8,196 nt of DNA, from contig JAFYAD010000312.1 of the NCBI GenBank assembly GCA_017540915.1, forward strand, positions 1 to 8,196, read 5' to 3'. Both the position numbers and the translations under genes were made by a program. Positions 1 through 7,900 of this stretch are shown here, in pieces. The DNA is from Lachnospiraceae bacterium. Lineage in GTDB: Bacteria; Bacillota_A; Clostridia; Lachnospirales; Lachnospiraceae. The notes under the pieces are model-generated. The model saw only the letters and a program-made list of their open reading frames with translations. It was not told where the DNA came from and did no database searches. The stretch's first letter is position 1; every line of letters begins with the position of its first letter.

Positions 1-2
1 AT

Positions 3-869
3 GACGGCGGACTGATGGGATCATCCGATATTCAGAGCTGGAATGAACCCGGCTTATTTTCTTCGGATTTTAATTCATACACAGTGAGTGCAGACATTTA
101 TTTTCCCTGTTCGTATTTTATGGAAACCGATGGTTCAGTCTTTATCGATCCAAAGGTTTCATTCTGGTTTGAGGATCTCGGCGTAAACGGATATCTCGAA
201 AGCGACACAGTTGTACGCGTCGGATTTGATTATGGAAAAAACTGTGTTTTCTGGAAAGGTCTGAACATTAAAAATGACGAGGAAACAGATGACATTCCCT
301 GCGTAAAAAATGCCAAAGTAGTCGGAGATATGGTCAAGGTTGAGATCGTGGATGCCACTCTTAATCCTACTTTTAAGACGCAGGATTGGGATGAAGCGAC
401 CGGTTCCAACAGGATCTGGTCCGATCCGATCCCGGCCACGGGAGATGCTGTTCCGCTATTCAGGGTATCTATGGATCGTGCGTTTGAGGGTAAGATCGCT
501 GTTGCAAATGCTTCGATCAAAATAGGCGATAAAAACTACAAAACTGATTACAGCAAAAAAGGAGCTATTGCCGGCTTCTATGGCGAAATAGAGCAGGAAT
601 TTGCAGAGCTGAATGCCGAGACATTTAATACCTCTATCGTCTCTGTCGGAAAGAAATCCGTAAAGATTAAACCGTCGAAGAGTGTTACCGTAAAGGTAGC
701 CACCATGTTTAACGGTGATAAAGTCAGTGTTTCATCGTCCTCTGCCAAGGTTGCAAAGGCTACATACAAGAACGGAAAGCTCACTGTAAAAGGCATCAAA
801 AAAGGAAAAGCAACCATCTCCGTGAAAGTCAACGGCGTTACACAAAAGATCAAAGTCACTGTAAAATAG
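3..869 (+). CDS. C-terminal part of a surface protein with a terminal BIG2 (bacterial Ig-like, group 2) domain; 5' end outside window
   Basis: The reading frame is open to the left edge. The first ATG, at 15, has no convincing ribosome binding site and is preceded in frame by Asp-Gly-Gly-Leu, so this is taken as the 3' part of a longer gene. Numbering from that ATG, residues about 1-200 are rich in aromatic and acidic residues and look like a beta-sandwich module; I do not recognise the family. Residues about 210-284 resemble a BIG2 domain, with alternating Ser/Val/Lys strands, a KNGKLTVKGIKKGKATISV core and a terminal KIKVTVK strand. BIG2 domains are common in secreted adhesins and polysaccharide-acting proteins of Firmicutes, where they act as spacers or cell-surface attachment modules. 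An extracellular location is inferred, because the signal peptide would lie off-window. No sorting motif or membrane segment follows the BIG2 domain. The lipoprotein gene starts 28 bases downstream, so the two may share a transcript. The role is unknown; carbohydrate binding is only a guess. Confidence 0.75.
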   Translation, partial: DGGLMGSSDIQSWNEPGLFSSDFNSYTVSADIYFPCSYFMETDGSVFIDPKVSFWFEDLGVNGYLESDTVVRVGFDYGKNCVFWKGLNIKNDEETDDIPCVKNAKVVGDMVKVEIVDATLNPTFKTQDWDEATGSNRIWSDPIPATGDAVPLFRVSMDRAFEGKIAVANASIKIGDKNYKTDYSKKGAIAGFYGEIEQEFAELNAETFNTSIVSVGKKSVKIKPSKSVTVKVATMFNGDKVSVSSSSAKVAKATYKNGKLTVKGIKKGKATISVKVNGVTQKIKVTVK

Positions 870-882
870 TGTTTTCTACGAC

Positions 883-887
883 AGGGA
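883..887 (+). promoter_or_regulatory. Ribosome binding site deciding the lipoprotein start
   Basis: AGGGA lies 10 bases before the ATG at 898 but only one base before the in-frame ATG at 889. The spacing favours the start at 898. Confidence 0.55.
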
Positions 888-897
888 AATGGTTCAC

Positions 898-1641
898 ATG
901 ACAATCACAAACAGGATCAGATCCATAATACTAATGCTCCCGGTAGCGCTACTCCTCACCGGCTGTGTGCAGGGAGAAAATGAACAGGTGAGAACCGGAC
1001 AAAAACTGATGGAAGATTATTTTGCCGAAACGGGCAGACAAGCATCAGTGACGGAGATATATGCGGATATTGCCCGTCCGGCAGCTGACAGGCTTGAGAT
1101 GAGTGATTACGTCAAAGGCAACTACAAGCTTGACGGAGATAAATACGAGTTCTGGGCAAATGTGGAAACCGGCAGCATATATACCTCGGAACGGTTACAG
1201 GATTTCAGTGACAGTGTTCTGAAAATACAGGCAGATAAACTCGGTTTTGATATTTCAAACTGCACATGCTATGCATCATTGACTATCTATCCTGAATTTA
1301 CCGGCGAGCCGGGAAACTCACGGGGACAGACGGATACTGTGATCTTAACTGATGTTCTGCCTGTAACGGTCACGGACATGGACGGATTTGCGGAAAAAGC
1401 ACTGGAAAGTGAACATATTTTTGTCCGATCCTTTATCATATGCCGGAAGAACCCGTTTGCTGCCGACGCAGAGTCGCCTGATATCCCGGGATGGAGAGAA
1501 GATCAGATCACAGTATGTGAACTGAAGGATCCGGATACTGCCCTCCCGACTGATAAATACGATATTCTCGAATACTGGATAGATAATAGAGATAATTGCA
1601 CAGATATCACGCTGTCAGATGACGATAGTGATGATCCATAA
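898..1641 (+). CDS. Putative lipoprotein of unknown function
   Basis: This 247-residue protein has a lipoprotein signal peptide: a basic N-terminus (Asn-Arg-Ile-Arg), a hydrophobic stretch of about 12 residues, and a lipobox LLTGC with the lipidated cysteine at residue 23. The mature protein should be anchored to the outer face of the cell membrane. The rest is mixed alpha/beta in character and ends in an acidic tail (SDDDSDDP). It has a Cys-Thr-Cys pair near residue 119 and no catalytic motif that I can recognise. It follows the BIG2 protein by 28 bases and precedes a strong terminator, so it is probably the last gene of that operon. The shared location of both products outside the membrane is compatible with a joint role, but nothing shows one. 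The ATG at 889 is a possible alternative start. Confidence 0.8.
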   Translation: MTITNRIRSIILMLPVALLLTGCVQGENEQVRTGQKLMEDYFAETGRQASVTEIYADIARPAADRLEMSDYVKGNYKLDGDKYEFWANVETGSIYTSERLQDFSDSVLKIQADKLGFDISNCTCYASLTIYPEFTGEPGNSRGQTDTVILTDVLPVTVTDMDGFAEKALESEHIFVRSFIICRKNPFAADAESPDIPGWREDQITVCELKDPDTALPTDKYDILEYWIDNRDNCTDITLSDDDSDDP

Positions 1642-1662
1642 GAAAACACTCTGCACATAACA

Positions 1663-1707
1663 GAAAAACCCACAAAGACCATGTCACGCCTGACATGGTC
1701 TTTGTGT
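1663..1707. terminator. Bidirectional intrinsic terminator between converging genes
   Basis: There are perfect 16-bp inverted arms at 1671-1686 and 1691-1706 around a CGCC loop. On the minus strand the stem is followed by GGG and then a run of five T (complement of 1663-1667), so it terminates the chemoreceptor gene, which ends at 1718. On the plus strand a weaker T-containing tail (TTTATCTCC) follows, which would serve the lipoprotein gene ending at 1641. Confidence 0.85.
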
Positions 1708-1717
1708 TTATCTCCTA

Positions 1718-3136
1718 TTACTTGTATAAAGTCTCAGCCATGGCAGCTATCTCATTAGCGGCCTTGTGGAGCTCATCAACCGTCTCATCGATGGTTTTCA
1801 TCTCTTCATTCTCGGTGGATATACTCTCGCTTATCTGATCTATCTTTTTTAAGATGTCCTTGACCGCATCGTTCATGTTATTGAGTATATCTGCAATGTT
1901 CTGGGTCGTCTCCTTTGTGGAGTTTGAAAGGTTGGAAACCTCATTCGCAACAACCGAAAAGCCCCTTCCCGCTTCACCGGCTCTGGCTGCCTCTATACTG
2001 GCATTAAGCGATAAAAGATTGGTCTGGTTTGCAATGTTCTGAATACTGCCGATTATGTTCATGGAAGCATCCACTGCCCCCTCAATGATCTTCGCAGATT
2101 CCGAAACTTCTGCCTGCCTTGTTGCCACATCCTTCATCTGATCGGCAGCAAGATCAACTGTCTTTGCAATATCTGTGATGCCGTTTCTGAGGGATTCGAT
2201 ATTAGGAGCCATCTCTGTTTCAAATCTGAGCTTATTCTCCTTTTCACTGGTAATATCCAGTATCGTACCTGCTGCCATGAGAGGAACCCTGCTTGCCCAT
2301 ACAATATAACTTGATGCCCTGACCCAACGGTAAGTTCCATCCTTATGCTGCATCCTGTATTCCATGTCAAACACAGTATTCCCGCTGACATCTGCAAGCT
2401 GTTTGCCGATACCATCAGAGGCAGTTGCCACATCATCAGGATGGATCTTGGTTATCCAGGATTGCATTACATCCGGAAATTCCGGGGAACCGGGCTGATA
2501 TCCCAGTATTTTCTTGAACTGATCGGAATATACCATGGGAGAGGTCGGATCATCAATGGCATATTTTGTCAGATCCATGCTCCATGAGCCCTCCAGCATC
2601 ATCTTTTCAACAGCACCCTGCCGTCTCTGGCTCAACTCAAGCTGTTCTGCGTTCATCCGTGCTTCATCAATATCAGTGAATGTACCTACAAAAGCTATGG
2701 GGGTTCCATCCTTTTTCCGGATACATTCACCTGCTGCATGGAACCATTTGTAACCGTCATTTTTGGTCTTCAAACGGTAATCAATATCATACTTTGTACG
2801 GTTCGACTTGTCAGCAGCAGCCGCACCGAAGGCTGCAAATACCGCCTCTACCTCGTCAGGATGAATAAGACCCCCAAGTGCAGCTATATCATCGGGAAGC
2901 TCTGTCCTGTTATAGCCCAGCATTCTCCTGAACTCGTCGGAATAAACTGCGCGATCCTGCTCTCCTGCATCATTGTAGTATGACACCCAAAAACCAAGAT
3001 GCGTACAATTATTGATAGTGTCCAGCATCCTATAATTCAGCTCTGCCTTCTCTTTTTCCTCTTCAAGCTGACTCTCCAGACGGGCTATGGTCGCCTCCAG
3101 CTGAGCAACATATTGAGCATTTGATCTTCCAAACAT
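1718..3136 (-). CDS. Soluble methyl-accepting chemotaxis protein with two PAS domains (PAS-PAS-MCP signalling)
   Basis: This 472-residue protein has no membrane segment or signal peptide, so it is a cytoplasmic chemoreceptor. In order it shows a short N-terminal coiled coil (about 7-35), a first PAS domain (about 40-157), a second PAS domain (about 175-296) and a helical MCP signalling domain (about 310-472). Both PAS copies share VYSD-F-LGY, an IHPD turn and a Tyr-Arg-K/H--DG-Y/R-W strand, so they look like an internal duplication; their PAS_3-type motifs give no clear cofactor signature. The MCP hairpin tip, about 368-400, carries [20 protein letters not shown] followed by [11 protein letters not shown], which is the CheA/CheW contact region. 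The arms are short, about 75-85 residues each. The expected role is passing an intracellular redox, energy or small-ligand signal to CheA. The same layout occurs in BdlA-type receptors of other bacteria. An excellent AAGGAGG lies 8 bases before the ATG. The gene stands alone between terminators. Confidence 0.93.
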   Translation of the reverse strand: MFGRSNAQYVAQLEATIARLESQLEEEKEKAELNYRMLDTINNCTHLGFWVSYYNDAGEQDRAVYSDEFRRMLGYNRTELPDDIAALGGLIHPDEVEAVFAAFGAAAADKSNRTKYDIDYRLKTKNDGYKWFHAAGECIRKKDGTPIAFVGTFTDIDEARMNAEQLELSQRRQGAVEKMMLEGSWSMDLTKYAIDDPTSPMVYSDQFKKILGYQPGSPEFPDVMQSWITKIHPDDVATASDGIGKQLADVSGNTVFDMEYRMQHKDGTYRWVRASSYIVWASRVPLMAAGTILDITSEKENKLRFETEMAPNIESLRNGITDIAKTVDLAADQMKDVATRQAEVSESAKIIEGAVDASMNIIGSIQNIANQTNLLSLNASIEAARAGEAGRGFSVVANEVSNLSNSTKETTQNIADILNNMNDAVKDILKKIDQISESISTENEEMKTIDETVDELHKAANEIAAMAETLYK

Positions 3137-3249
3137 ACTATACTCCTCCTTATACTATTTGAATAAGGTCTGTATCGTTTTTTGACATATCCTGCATAAA
3201 ACTACATATTTTATATCGACATACTTTTACAAAATATTGAGTTATAGCT

Positions 3250-3277
3250 ATTTTATTTATTCTGTTCATTTTGTCGA
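3250..3277 (-). promoter_or_regulatory. Candidate promoter of the chemoreceptor gene
   Basis: On the minus strand TCGACA (3272-3277) and TAAAAT (3250-3255) are separated by 16 bases, a plausible but imperfect sigma-A match in an AT-rich intergenic stretch. An alternative is a sigma-28-like -10 element, GTCGATAT (complement of 3213-3220), with only a poor -35 (TCAA, 16 bases upstream). Which one is used cannot be settled from sequence. Confidence 0.3.
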
Positions 3278-3305
3278 TAAAAAAGCCACGGCTGCTGCCG
3301 TGGCT
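3278..3305 (-). terminator. Intrinsic terminator of the DUF2975/HTH operon
   Basis: Nine-bp perfect arms (3284-3292 and 3297-3305), GC-rich with a 4-base loop, are followed on the minus strand by six T. The stem begins 6 bases after the stop codon of the HTH gene. Confidence 0.88.
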
Positions 3306-3311
3306 CTGCTT

Positions 3312-3551
3312 CTATTCAGTTGTCGTATCTTTTTCGCCGGCTGCATTGGGATCGTATTCCAAAATGTCCCCCGGCTGGCAGTTAAGCGTATCACATATAG
3401 CTTCCAGTGTTGAAAAACGTATCGCGCTGATCTTTCCCGTCTTTATCTTGGAAAGATTGACATTACTCACGCCAACACGCTCGGAAAGCTCATTGAGACT
3501 CATCTTGCGGTCGGCCATCACACGGTCAAGTCTTAGTATTATCTTACCCAT
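3312..3551 (-). CDS. YozG-like small HTH transcriptional regulator (Cro/CI, XRE type)
   Basis: This 79-residue protein is almost entirely one Cro/CI-type helix-turn-helix domain. Residues about 17-40 (MSLNELSERVGVSNVNLSKI) form the HTH. They are followed by KTGK-AIRFSTLEAIC-TL-CQPGDILEY, the characteristic conserved block of the small regulators paired with DUF2975 proteins, as in the Bacillus yozG/yoaS pair. The tail is acidic and probably disordered. A GTG at 3557 is in frame, but it overlaps the AGGAGG ribosome binding site at 3557-3562; the ATG at 3551, 5 bases after that site, is the sensible start. The gene begins 9 bases after the DUF2975 stop codon, and the ribosome binding site shares bases with that stop, so translation is probably coupled. 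The protein is expected to bind DNA as a dimer. The repeats at its operon's promoter are the obvious candidate site. Confidence 0.92.
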   Translation of the reverse strand: MGKIILRLDRVMADRKMSLNELSERVGVSNVNLSKIKTGKISAIRFSTLEAICDTLNCQPGDILEYDPNAAGEKDTTTE

Positions 3552-3556
3552 ACGCA

Positions 3557-3562
3557 CCTCCT
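3557..3562 (-). promoter_or_regulatory. Ribosome binding site of the HTH gene, overlapping the upstream stop codon
   Basis: AGGAGG shares its first two bases with the TAG stop of the DUF2975 gene (3561-3563) and sits 5 bases before the ATG at 3551. This rules against the upstream GTG as start and suggests translational coupling. Confidence 0.8.
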
Positions 3563-4262
3563 ACAATGTCTCATCAGATTCCTGCTGCAGAACAGCGCCG
3601 TATTTGAATACTTTTACAAGTCCGAAAATGAGAATCACGGTTAATATCGCAGAGAGACTGACACCCATTTCAATCTGTATCGTCAACGAAAATGCCTGAT
3701 CCACTATATTTTCAAATACTGAAGTACAAATTGCCCAGGGAATCAGTGACCATGAGAAACGTTCCATTGCGGTAATGACATTCTCCGTGAAAGGGCTGTC
3801 GGATGTCTGAAGAGCTTTACAGAGCTTTTCTATGAAAAACATAACTATAATGCAGGGTATCATGTATACCATAGCGATCAGCAGAATAACCGCAACCCTG
3901 TCTGGAGAAGCATACTTTTCTCCGCCGGTAAGTGCGATCGTCATCATCTTGCCATCTTCGCTGACAGTTGTATCAGCGGCTACATACCGATCTTTATTAA
4001 GTTCAAGATTGAACTCTTCAATGTCGGACTGACCGATATCAACCGGAATCACGCTTTTATCCGCTGCTTCAAAATTGAACTCTGCAACTCCGCTGCTTGT
4101 AAGCGATACCTTGAATACATCATTGGGGATAGCGAATAATACGATCGCTCCGACGAGTGATCCTATCATGCCGATCATAAGTGCTATCCTGCAGATCTTC
4201 GCGATAATGTATCCTGCTTTTCCGATTTTGTTGATTGATTTTACTGCCTGTTCTTTGTTCAT
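3561..4262 (-). CDS. DUF2975-family integral membrane protein
   Basis: This 233-residue protein has four likely membrane segments at about 19-46, 120-145, 167-188 and 196-218. A hydrophilic loop of some 70 residues lies between the first and second; from the positive-inside rule and the Lys-rich N-terminus it probably faces outward. The SPFTEN motif after the second segment and the C-terminal KYGAVLQQESDETL are typical of DUF2975 proteins. The molecular function of the family is not known to me. It is regularly encoded directly upstream of a small YozG-like HTH protein, as here, and the pair is usually read as a membrane protein with its own regulator, possibly sensing an envelope state. AAGGAGG lies 5 bases before the ATG. 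The operon has its own promoter (4327-4355), bracketed by direct repeats, and one terminator after the HTH gene. No enzymatic residues are evident. Confidence 0.9.
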   Translation of the reverse strand: MNKEQAVKSINKIGKAGYIIAKICRIALMIGMIGSLVGAIVLFAIPNDVFKVSLTSSGVAEFNFEAADKSVIPVDIGQSDIEEFNLELNKDRYVAADTTVSEDGKMMTIALTGGEKYASPDRVAVILLIAMVYMIPCIIVMFFIEKLCKALQTSDSPFTENVITAMERFSWSLIPWAICTSVFENIVDQAFSLTIQIEMGVSLSAILTVILIFGLVKVFKYGAVLQQESDETL

Positions 4263-4283
4263 AAGTGCCTCCTTTGCAATCGC

Positions 4284-4399
4284 TTTTATGTTTCGCGATT
4301 AAGTTTTAATGTTTATCGTTAAACAAAGGATAACACCATCGAAAACGTTTGTCAACTATTTTTTAATGTTTTTCGTTAATTTCTTTATAAAATCGTTAA
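4284..4399. repeat. Two pairs of direct repeats flanking the DUF2975/HTH promoter: candidate operator
   Basis: Two 19-base copies differ at one position: TTTTAATGTTTATCGTTAA at 4304-4322 and TTTTAATGTTTTTCGTTAA at 4361-4379. Each has a weaker partner ending in TTAA exactly 20 bases away: 4284-4302 (degenerate; it shares TTTT, ATGTTT with a one-base shift, and TTAA) and 4381-4399 (sharing ATCGTTAA). The TTAA ends fall at 4302, 4322, 4379 and 4399, giving spacings of 20, 57 and 20. The -35 and -10 elements lie in the gap between the inner copies. The 20-base spacing puts the sites of each pair on nearly the same DNA face. The HTH protein of the operon is the obvious candidate ligand, but that is inference. 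Confidence 0.6.
4327..4355 (-). promoter_or_regulatory. Sigma-A-type promoter of the DUF2975/HTH operon
   Basis: On the minus strand a perfect TTGACA (4350-4355) is separated by 17 bases from TATCCT (4327-4332, 4 of 6 matches to TATAAT). The predicted start is near 4320, inside the 4304-4322 repeat, leaving a leader of about 58 bases. The position between the two strong repeat copies supports both calls. Confidence 0.65.
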
Positions 4400-4405
4400 A
4401 ATCTA

Positions 4406-4840
4406 CTATTTTGCTGAGGATTTTGAGCTGTATTTTGCTATATTTGATCCGTTAAAAATCCCTGTCAGGGAATCCTGTAAAACCTGTGAACAGTTTATAC
4501 CTCTTTTCTCAGCAAGCCTTGCCATCCACGCGGGAAGAGAAACATTCTTTCGCACAGATCTTGTATCTGTGGCTGCTCTGTAAGCCACAGTGTCAATTTT
4601 TATGAGTGAACATATCGCATTTTCCGGTATATTCAATTGATTTTGAGGTGTTGCATCCGGAATCTCCAGACCCTCATCTTCTGCCACAACCAGCCATCCG
4701 CTCGCTGCGTCCGTGATCATATCTATTGCGTTTTCCAGACAGTCTCCCGTAGTAATACATCCCGGCAGATCCGGCACTCTGCAGTAGTATTTTTTTCCGC
4801 TCTTATCCGCTTCTATTATCGCAGTATAAAAATATTTCAT
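4406..4840 (-). CDS. hicB: HicB-family antitoxin-like protein, without an adjacent hicA
   Basis: This 144-residue protein has a typical HicB layout. Residues about 1-65 form the degraded-RNase-H-like HicB domain, with YFYTAIIEAD, a V/PDLPGC motif at 22-28, TTGD-LENAIDM and an acidic E-GLEIPDATP stretch. Residues about 98-129 (VRKNVSLPAWMARLAEKRGI, then NCSQVLQDSL) resemble a ribbon-helix-helix DNA-binding segment. HicB proteins neutralise the mRNA-cleaving HicA toxin and repress their own operon. No HicA-sized ORF (about 60-80 codons with the conserved His) is present on either side; only a 14-codon ORF lies upstream and the DUF2975 operon downstream. It may be an orphan antitoxin, a relic, or a stand-alone regulator. 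A GTG at 4852 is in frame but lies on the ribosome binding site (AGGGAGG, 4852-4858), so the ATG at 4840, 11 bases after it, is chosen. No terminator is visible before the DUF2975 promoter. Confidence 0.85.
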   Translation of the reverse strand: MKYFYTAIIEADKSGKKYYCRVPDLPGCITTGDCLENAIDMITDAASGWLVVAEDEGLEIPDATPQNQLNIPENAICSLIKIDTVAYRAATDTRSVRKNVSLPAWMARLAEKRGINCSQVLQDSLTGIFNGSNIAKYSSKSSAK

Positions 4841-4851
4841 ATCACACGGCA

Positions 4852-4858
4852 CCTCCCT
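4852..4858 (-). promoter_or_regulatory. Ribosome binding site deciding the hicB start
   Basis: AGGGAGG lies 11 bases before the ATG at 4840 and overlaps the in-frame GTG at 4852, which therefore cannot be the start. Confidence 0.65.
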
Positions 4859-4861
4859 GGA

Positions 4862-4906
4862 TTATTTCTTTCTTAACTCTCTCACGGCTATTTTTCTTGG
4901 ATTCAT
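4862..4906 (-). CDS. Possible 14-codon small ORF upstream of hicB (leader peptide or hicA remnant)
   Basis: The ORF reads MNPRKIAVRELRKK followed by TAA. It has a consensus AAGGAGG (4913-4919) 6 bases before its ATG, better than the site of hicB itself, and ends 21 bases before the hicB ATG. The peptide is strongly basic (3 Arg, 3 Lys of 14). Its place is where hicA normally sits. It may be the N-terminal remnant of a deleted hicA, a translated leader affecting hicB, or a functional micropeptide. The in-frame stop is followed at once by the hicB ribosome binding site, so no further coding sequence could be restored by a frameshift. Translation is unproven. Note that the promoter at 4920-4948 would start transcription within this ribosome binding site. 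Confidence 0.4.
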   Translation of the reverse strand: MNPRKIAVRELRKK

Positions 4907-4919
4907 ATCCTGCCTCCTT

Positions 4920-4948
4920 ATTATACACAAAAATACACACTCAGTCAA
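4920..4948 (-). promoter_or_regulatory. Strong sigma-A-type promoter for the small ORF/hicB
   Basis: On the minus strand TTGACT (4943-4948) and a perfect TATAAT (4920-4925) are separated by 17 bases. The -35 overlaps the TGA stop of the upstream secreted-protein gene (4945-4947). The -10 abuts the AAGGAGG of the small ORF, so the predicted start is near 4913 and would remove most of that site from the transcript. Confidence 0.65.
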
Positions 4949-7900
4949 TGAGTTCCCATACTCTCATAATCTGAATTAATGGTATTTTTCATGTCAAAGA
5001 TCAGGAAGTCTCCGTCCCTTAGTGTAATGGATTTTCCACCGGGAAGGCTGCGATCGTAGATAAATCCCTGTTTTTTCCACATATTGCAGTAGCCTGCTGC
5101 CTCATTCTGTTCGTTAATGTAGCTCAGATGCACCGAACCGTTTGCCACAGACAGGATCTCGAATTGCACCAGTATAAACCCGCCTTTGAGGAAAACTCTG
5201 TCATCCTGCCTGATGCGACCGGCTTTTTTCTGAATATATTGCGCGAGATCAACGACTGCAGGAACTGCATAAATATCATCCGCAAGACGAAAGCTCCCTG
5301 ACCATAGCTGAATCGATCTCTCACATATCGAGTGGTCCACAACATTTTTTTGGAAAACCGGCTGATAGGTTCTGTCGGAAGCAGACAATGTAACAGGAGT
5401 ATATACCGGCCTCAGATCCTTCCTTGAATAGAGTCTGACCTCCGTGCGCGTAAGGAAGTCATCCGATATATGATAGTATTTAGGCAGCATGACGATGCCG
5501 TCATTTTCTCCTCTCATACTGCCTATAGTCTTCAGTTCAAAGATTATACGGTAACCCGCTCCCGGAACACTGCCTGCCATATCATGCGATATGTTTCCCG
5601 AAACCCCTTCTTTATAATACTGTTCCATCACAGGAGCAGGCGGATCAGAAACCCTGTCCGGTATTACCTCTCCCTCCATTGAAAGCCGGCCCGCTCTGTA
5701 TCTGACACCTCTTTTCACTCCGCGCTCACTGTAAAACACATTCCACCACCCGGGATAATCTTTCACATCTGTCACTGCAAGGTCATACATTCGACCTGTC
5801 ACGGTCACAGTCACATCATCACAGGCAATATAATGATCACAGGAGATATTGGCATCACGCTCCGAAAGAAGTTCAAATCCGGTACCATCCGCCATGATCT
5901 GATCAGCGACATCTGTCGGCACTCCCTCAACGGTTTCCGATCCGCTGCAGTTTATGGCAAATACCCTGTATTCAATTTTGTAGTCACCTTCCTCCACTCC
6001 CACCGGAAGGTAAAATGTACACGAACCGCCCGCCAGAGTAACCCAGGTATATGGCAAAACATATTTTTCACCGTAATAAACCGCAAAAGGCATCCTGACC
6101 TGTCTCTTCCGTGAATATTTTCCGTAATCCCGCCGTCCGTAGCCTTTAGCCTTAATATGCTCCCCGGTTTCGGAGATTGAGAGCGTCGATTCCTTCCCGA
6201 GAACAAGAGATTTGTGCACAGTCGGCTTGTACTGCTGGTTTCCGGCTCTGTCATCCGTGCAAAGCCCTGTACAAACAACCGGTGTGTGTACAAAAACATC
6301 ATTTACGTCTGAAGTCTCATATATTACGGTACTCTCCGTTTCGGAAAACATACCGTCCCTGCTCATCTTAAGCTTTCTGTAGGTAACATATGCGCGGGAT
6401 CCGTAATCTCCGTTTGCGGTTTTTTCCGTAATTTGGATACCACTTTGGGAAACAACAGACACAAAAGGCTCCTGCGGCATGGTCAGTCCCTGTGTACTCC
6501 CCCTTTCCCACATACCCTTCAGGAAAACATATCCATTTATGGACAACAGATCATTTCTGACTTCACATCCACTGCAAACGCTTTCGGCTGCATCGGCCAG
6601 AGCCTGCTGCCCGCCGTCTTCATATTGCTCCCTTGAAATATAGGCAGTATCGGGCTCGTCAGGTATCAGCACATAGCTTCCCCTGTTGATCCTGCAGACT
6701 ATCGCCGCATCGGAAATATCGTGAAATACTACATTCTCAGACAATGAACCGTTTTCTATGACGGCAGTTTCAGCCTTAAATATCTTCACACTGTCTATCC
6801 GGTAGTAACTGTAATCGCTGTCTACATAAACCCTCTTTTTTTGTTCCTTATACTCTCCGTCGTCATCGTAATGCCAAATATATACATCCACAGGCACAAA
6901 CTTACTGCCGGAGTATTTTCTTAAACCAATGTTAATATAGTAGTCCTGAAAAGAATACATTGCATCCAGCTTTTCCCCGGACGGAATTGCCTTTTCCACA
7001 TCAAACTGCGGATCATCTGACGGCTGTGCCTGAAGCTCAGCAGAGTTTTCCGCTACATGATCTTTGCCATAAGAGTATGAGTATTCCCCGATATCCACCT
7101 CTCTTGTATAGTAAAAACAGACAGTCACTCTCTCGTATATCAGATCAGAGTTATCAACATTATAAACAGGTTGTCCACCATATTTTGTGGTCAGGCCGTT
7201 TTTATCCACCAAATATATTGTAGAATAAGAAAGATCAAACCTGTAACCGGACAGATCCTCCGCCTCAAGCCAATACTCCGTGTCTTCTAAAGATCCTTCC
7301 TCATCAAATCCCAGAAAACCAAGGCTTACAGCGCTGTCAATATCATCCTCACTCTCCAACTCATAGTATTTTATGCTCAGTTCTCCCCAGAGTTTTTCCT
7401 CGTCACCTCCAAAATACACACACTTCCCGAAATGAGAGTCAAGACTGTCGGGATCAGCCCAACTTTCCGCATTTTTAATGGAGTATGCGCTGAAATATAC
7501 CGTTCCCCAGACACTTCCGTCGCTGTTTATACCGCCTGATGGCGCGCCATCCCTGACCACCACCATGATGGCATCCAGATAAACATAGCCACCGTCCCGA
7601 AACAGTTCTTTAGCCCAGGTTTTATCACATTTTTTTATTGCCTCGAAAAGCTTGTCCTCGCTGACTTTGTAGGTTGTTATTACTCTGCTGTTATCCTGCG
7701 GATCGGTAGTTCTGTCATATTCTATCTGATTTACCCGGGTACATTCTGTCTCGGCTGAGGGCTTATCCTCTTTTTTGACCGTCCATCCCACAGTTCGATA
7801 CGAGACAGAACCTGCTGCCGCCCGGTCATTTGATGTCATGACGAGATTCCCTTCACCGTCAAAAAACACATCAAAATCCTCCGCTGCACTCACATTTACA

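Noticed and set aside
230..904. Minus-strand ORFs opposite the BIG2 protein gene
   Set aside because: They are antisense shadows; the plus-strand frame carries the BIG2 domain signature across this stretch.
2134..2436. A 100-codon minus-strand ORF inside the chemoreceptor gene
   Set aside because: It lies in another frame within conserved PAS and signalling coding sequence and has no family signature.
3271..3699. A 142-codon plus-strand ORF opposite the HTH gene and the end of the DUF2975 gene
   Set aside because: It is antisense to two well-supported genes, has no ribosome binding site and its translation looks like low-information shadow sequence.
4407..4944. A full hicAB toxin-antitoxin module
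   Set aside because: No frame contains a HicA-length protein with its conserved histidine; only hicB and a 14-codon ORF are present.
5833..6302. Overlapping ORFs on both strands inside the secreted-protein gene
   Set aside because: Their composition matches frame-shifted shadows of a 1012-codon gene, and neither has a ribosome binding site or a recognisable motif.
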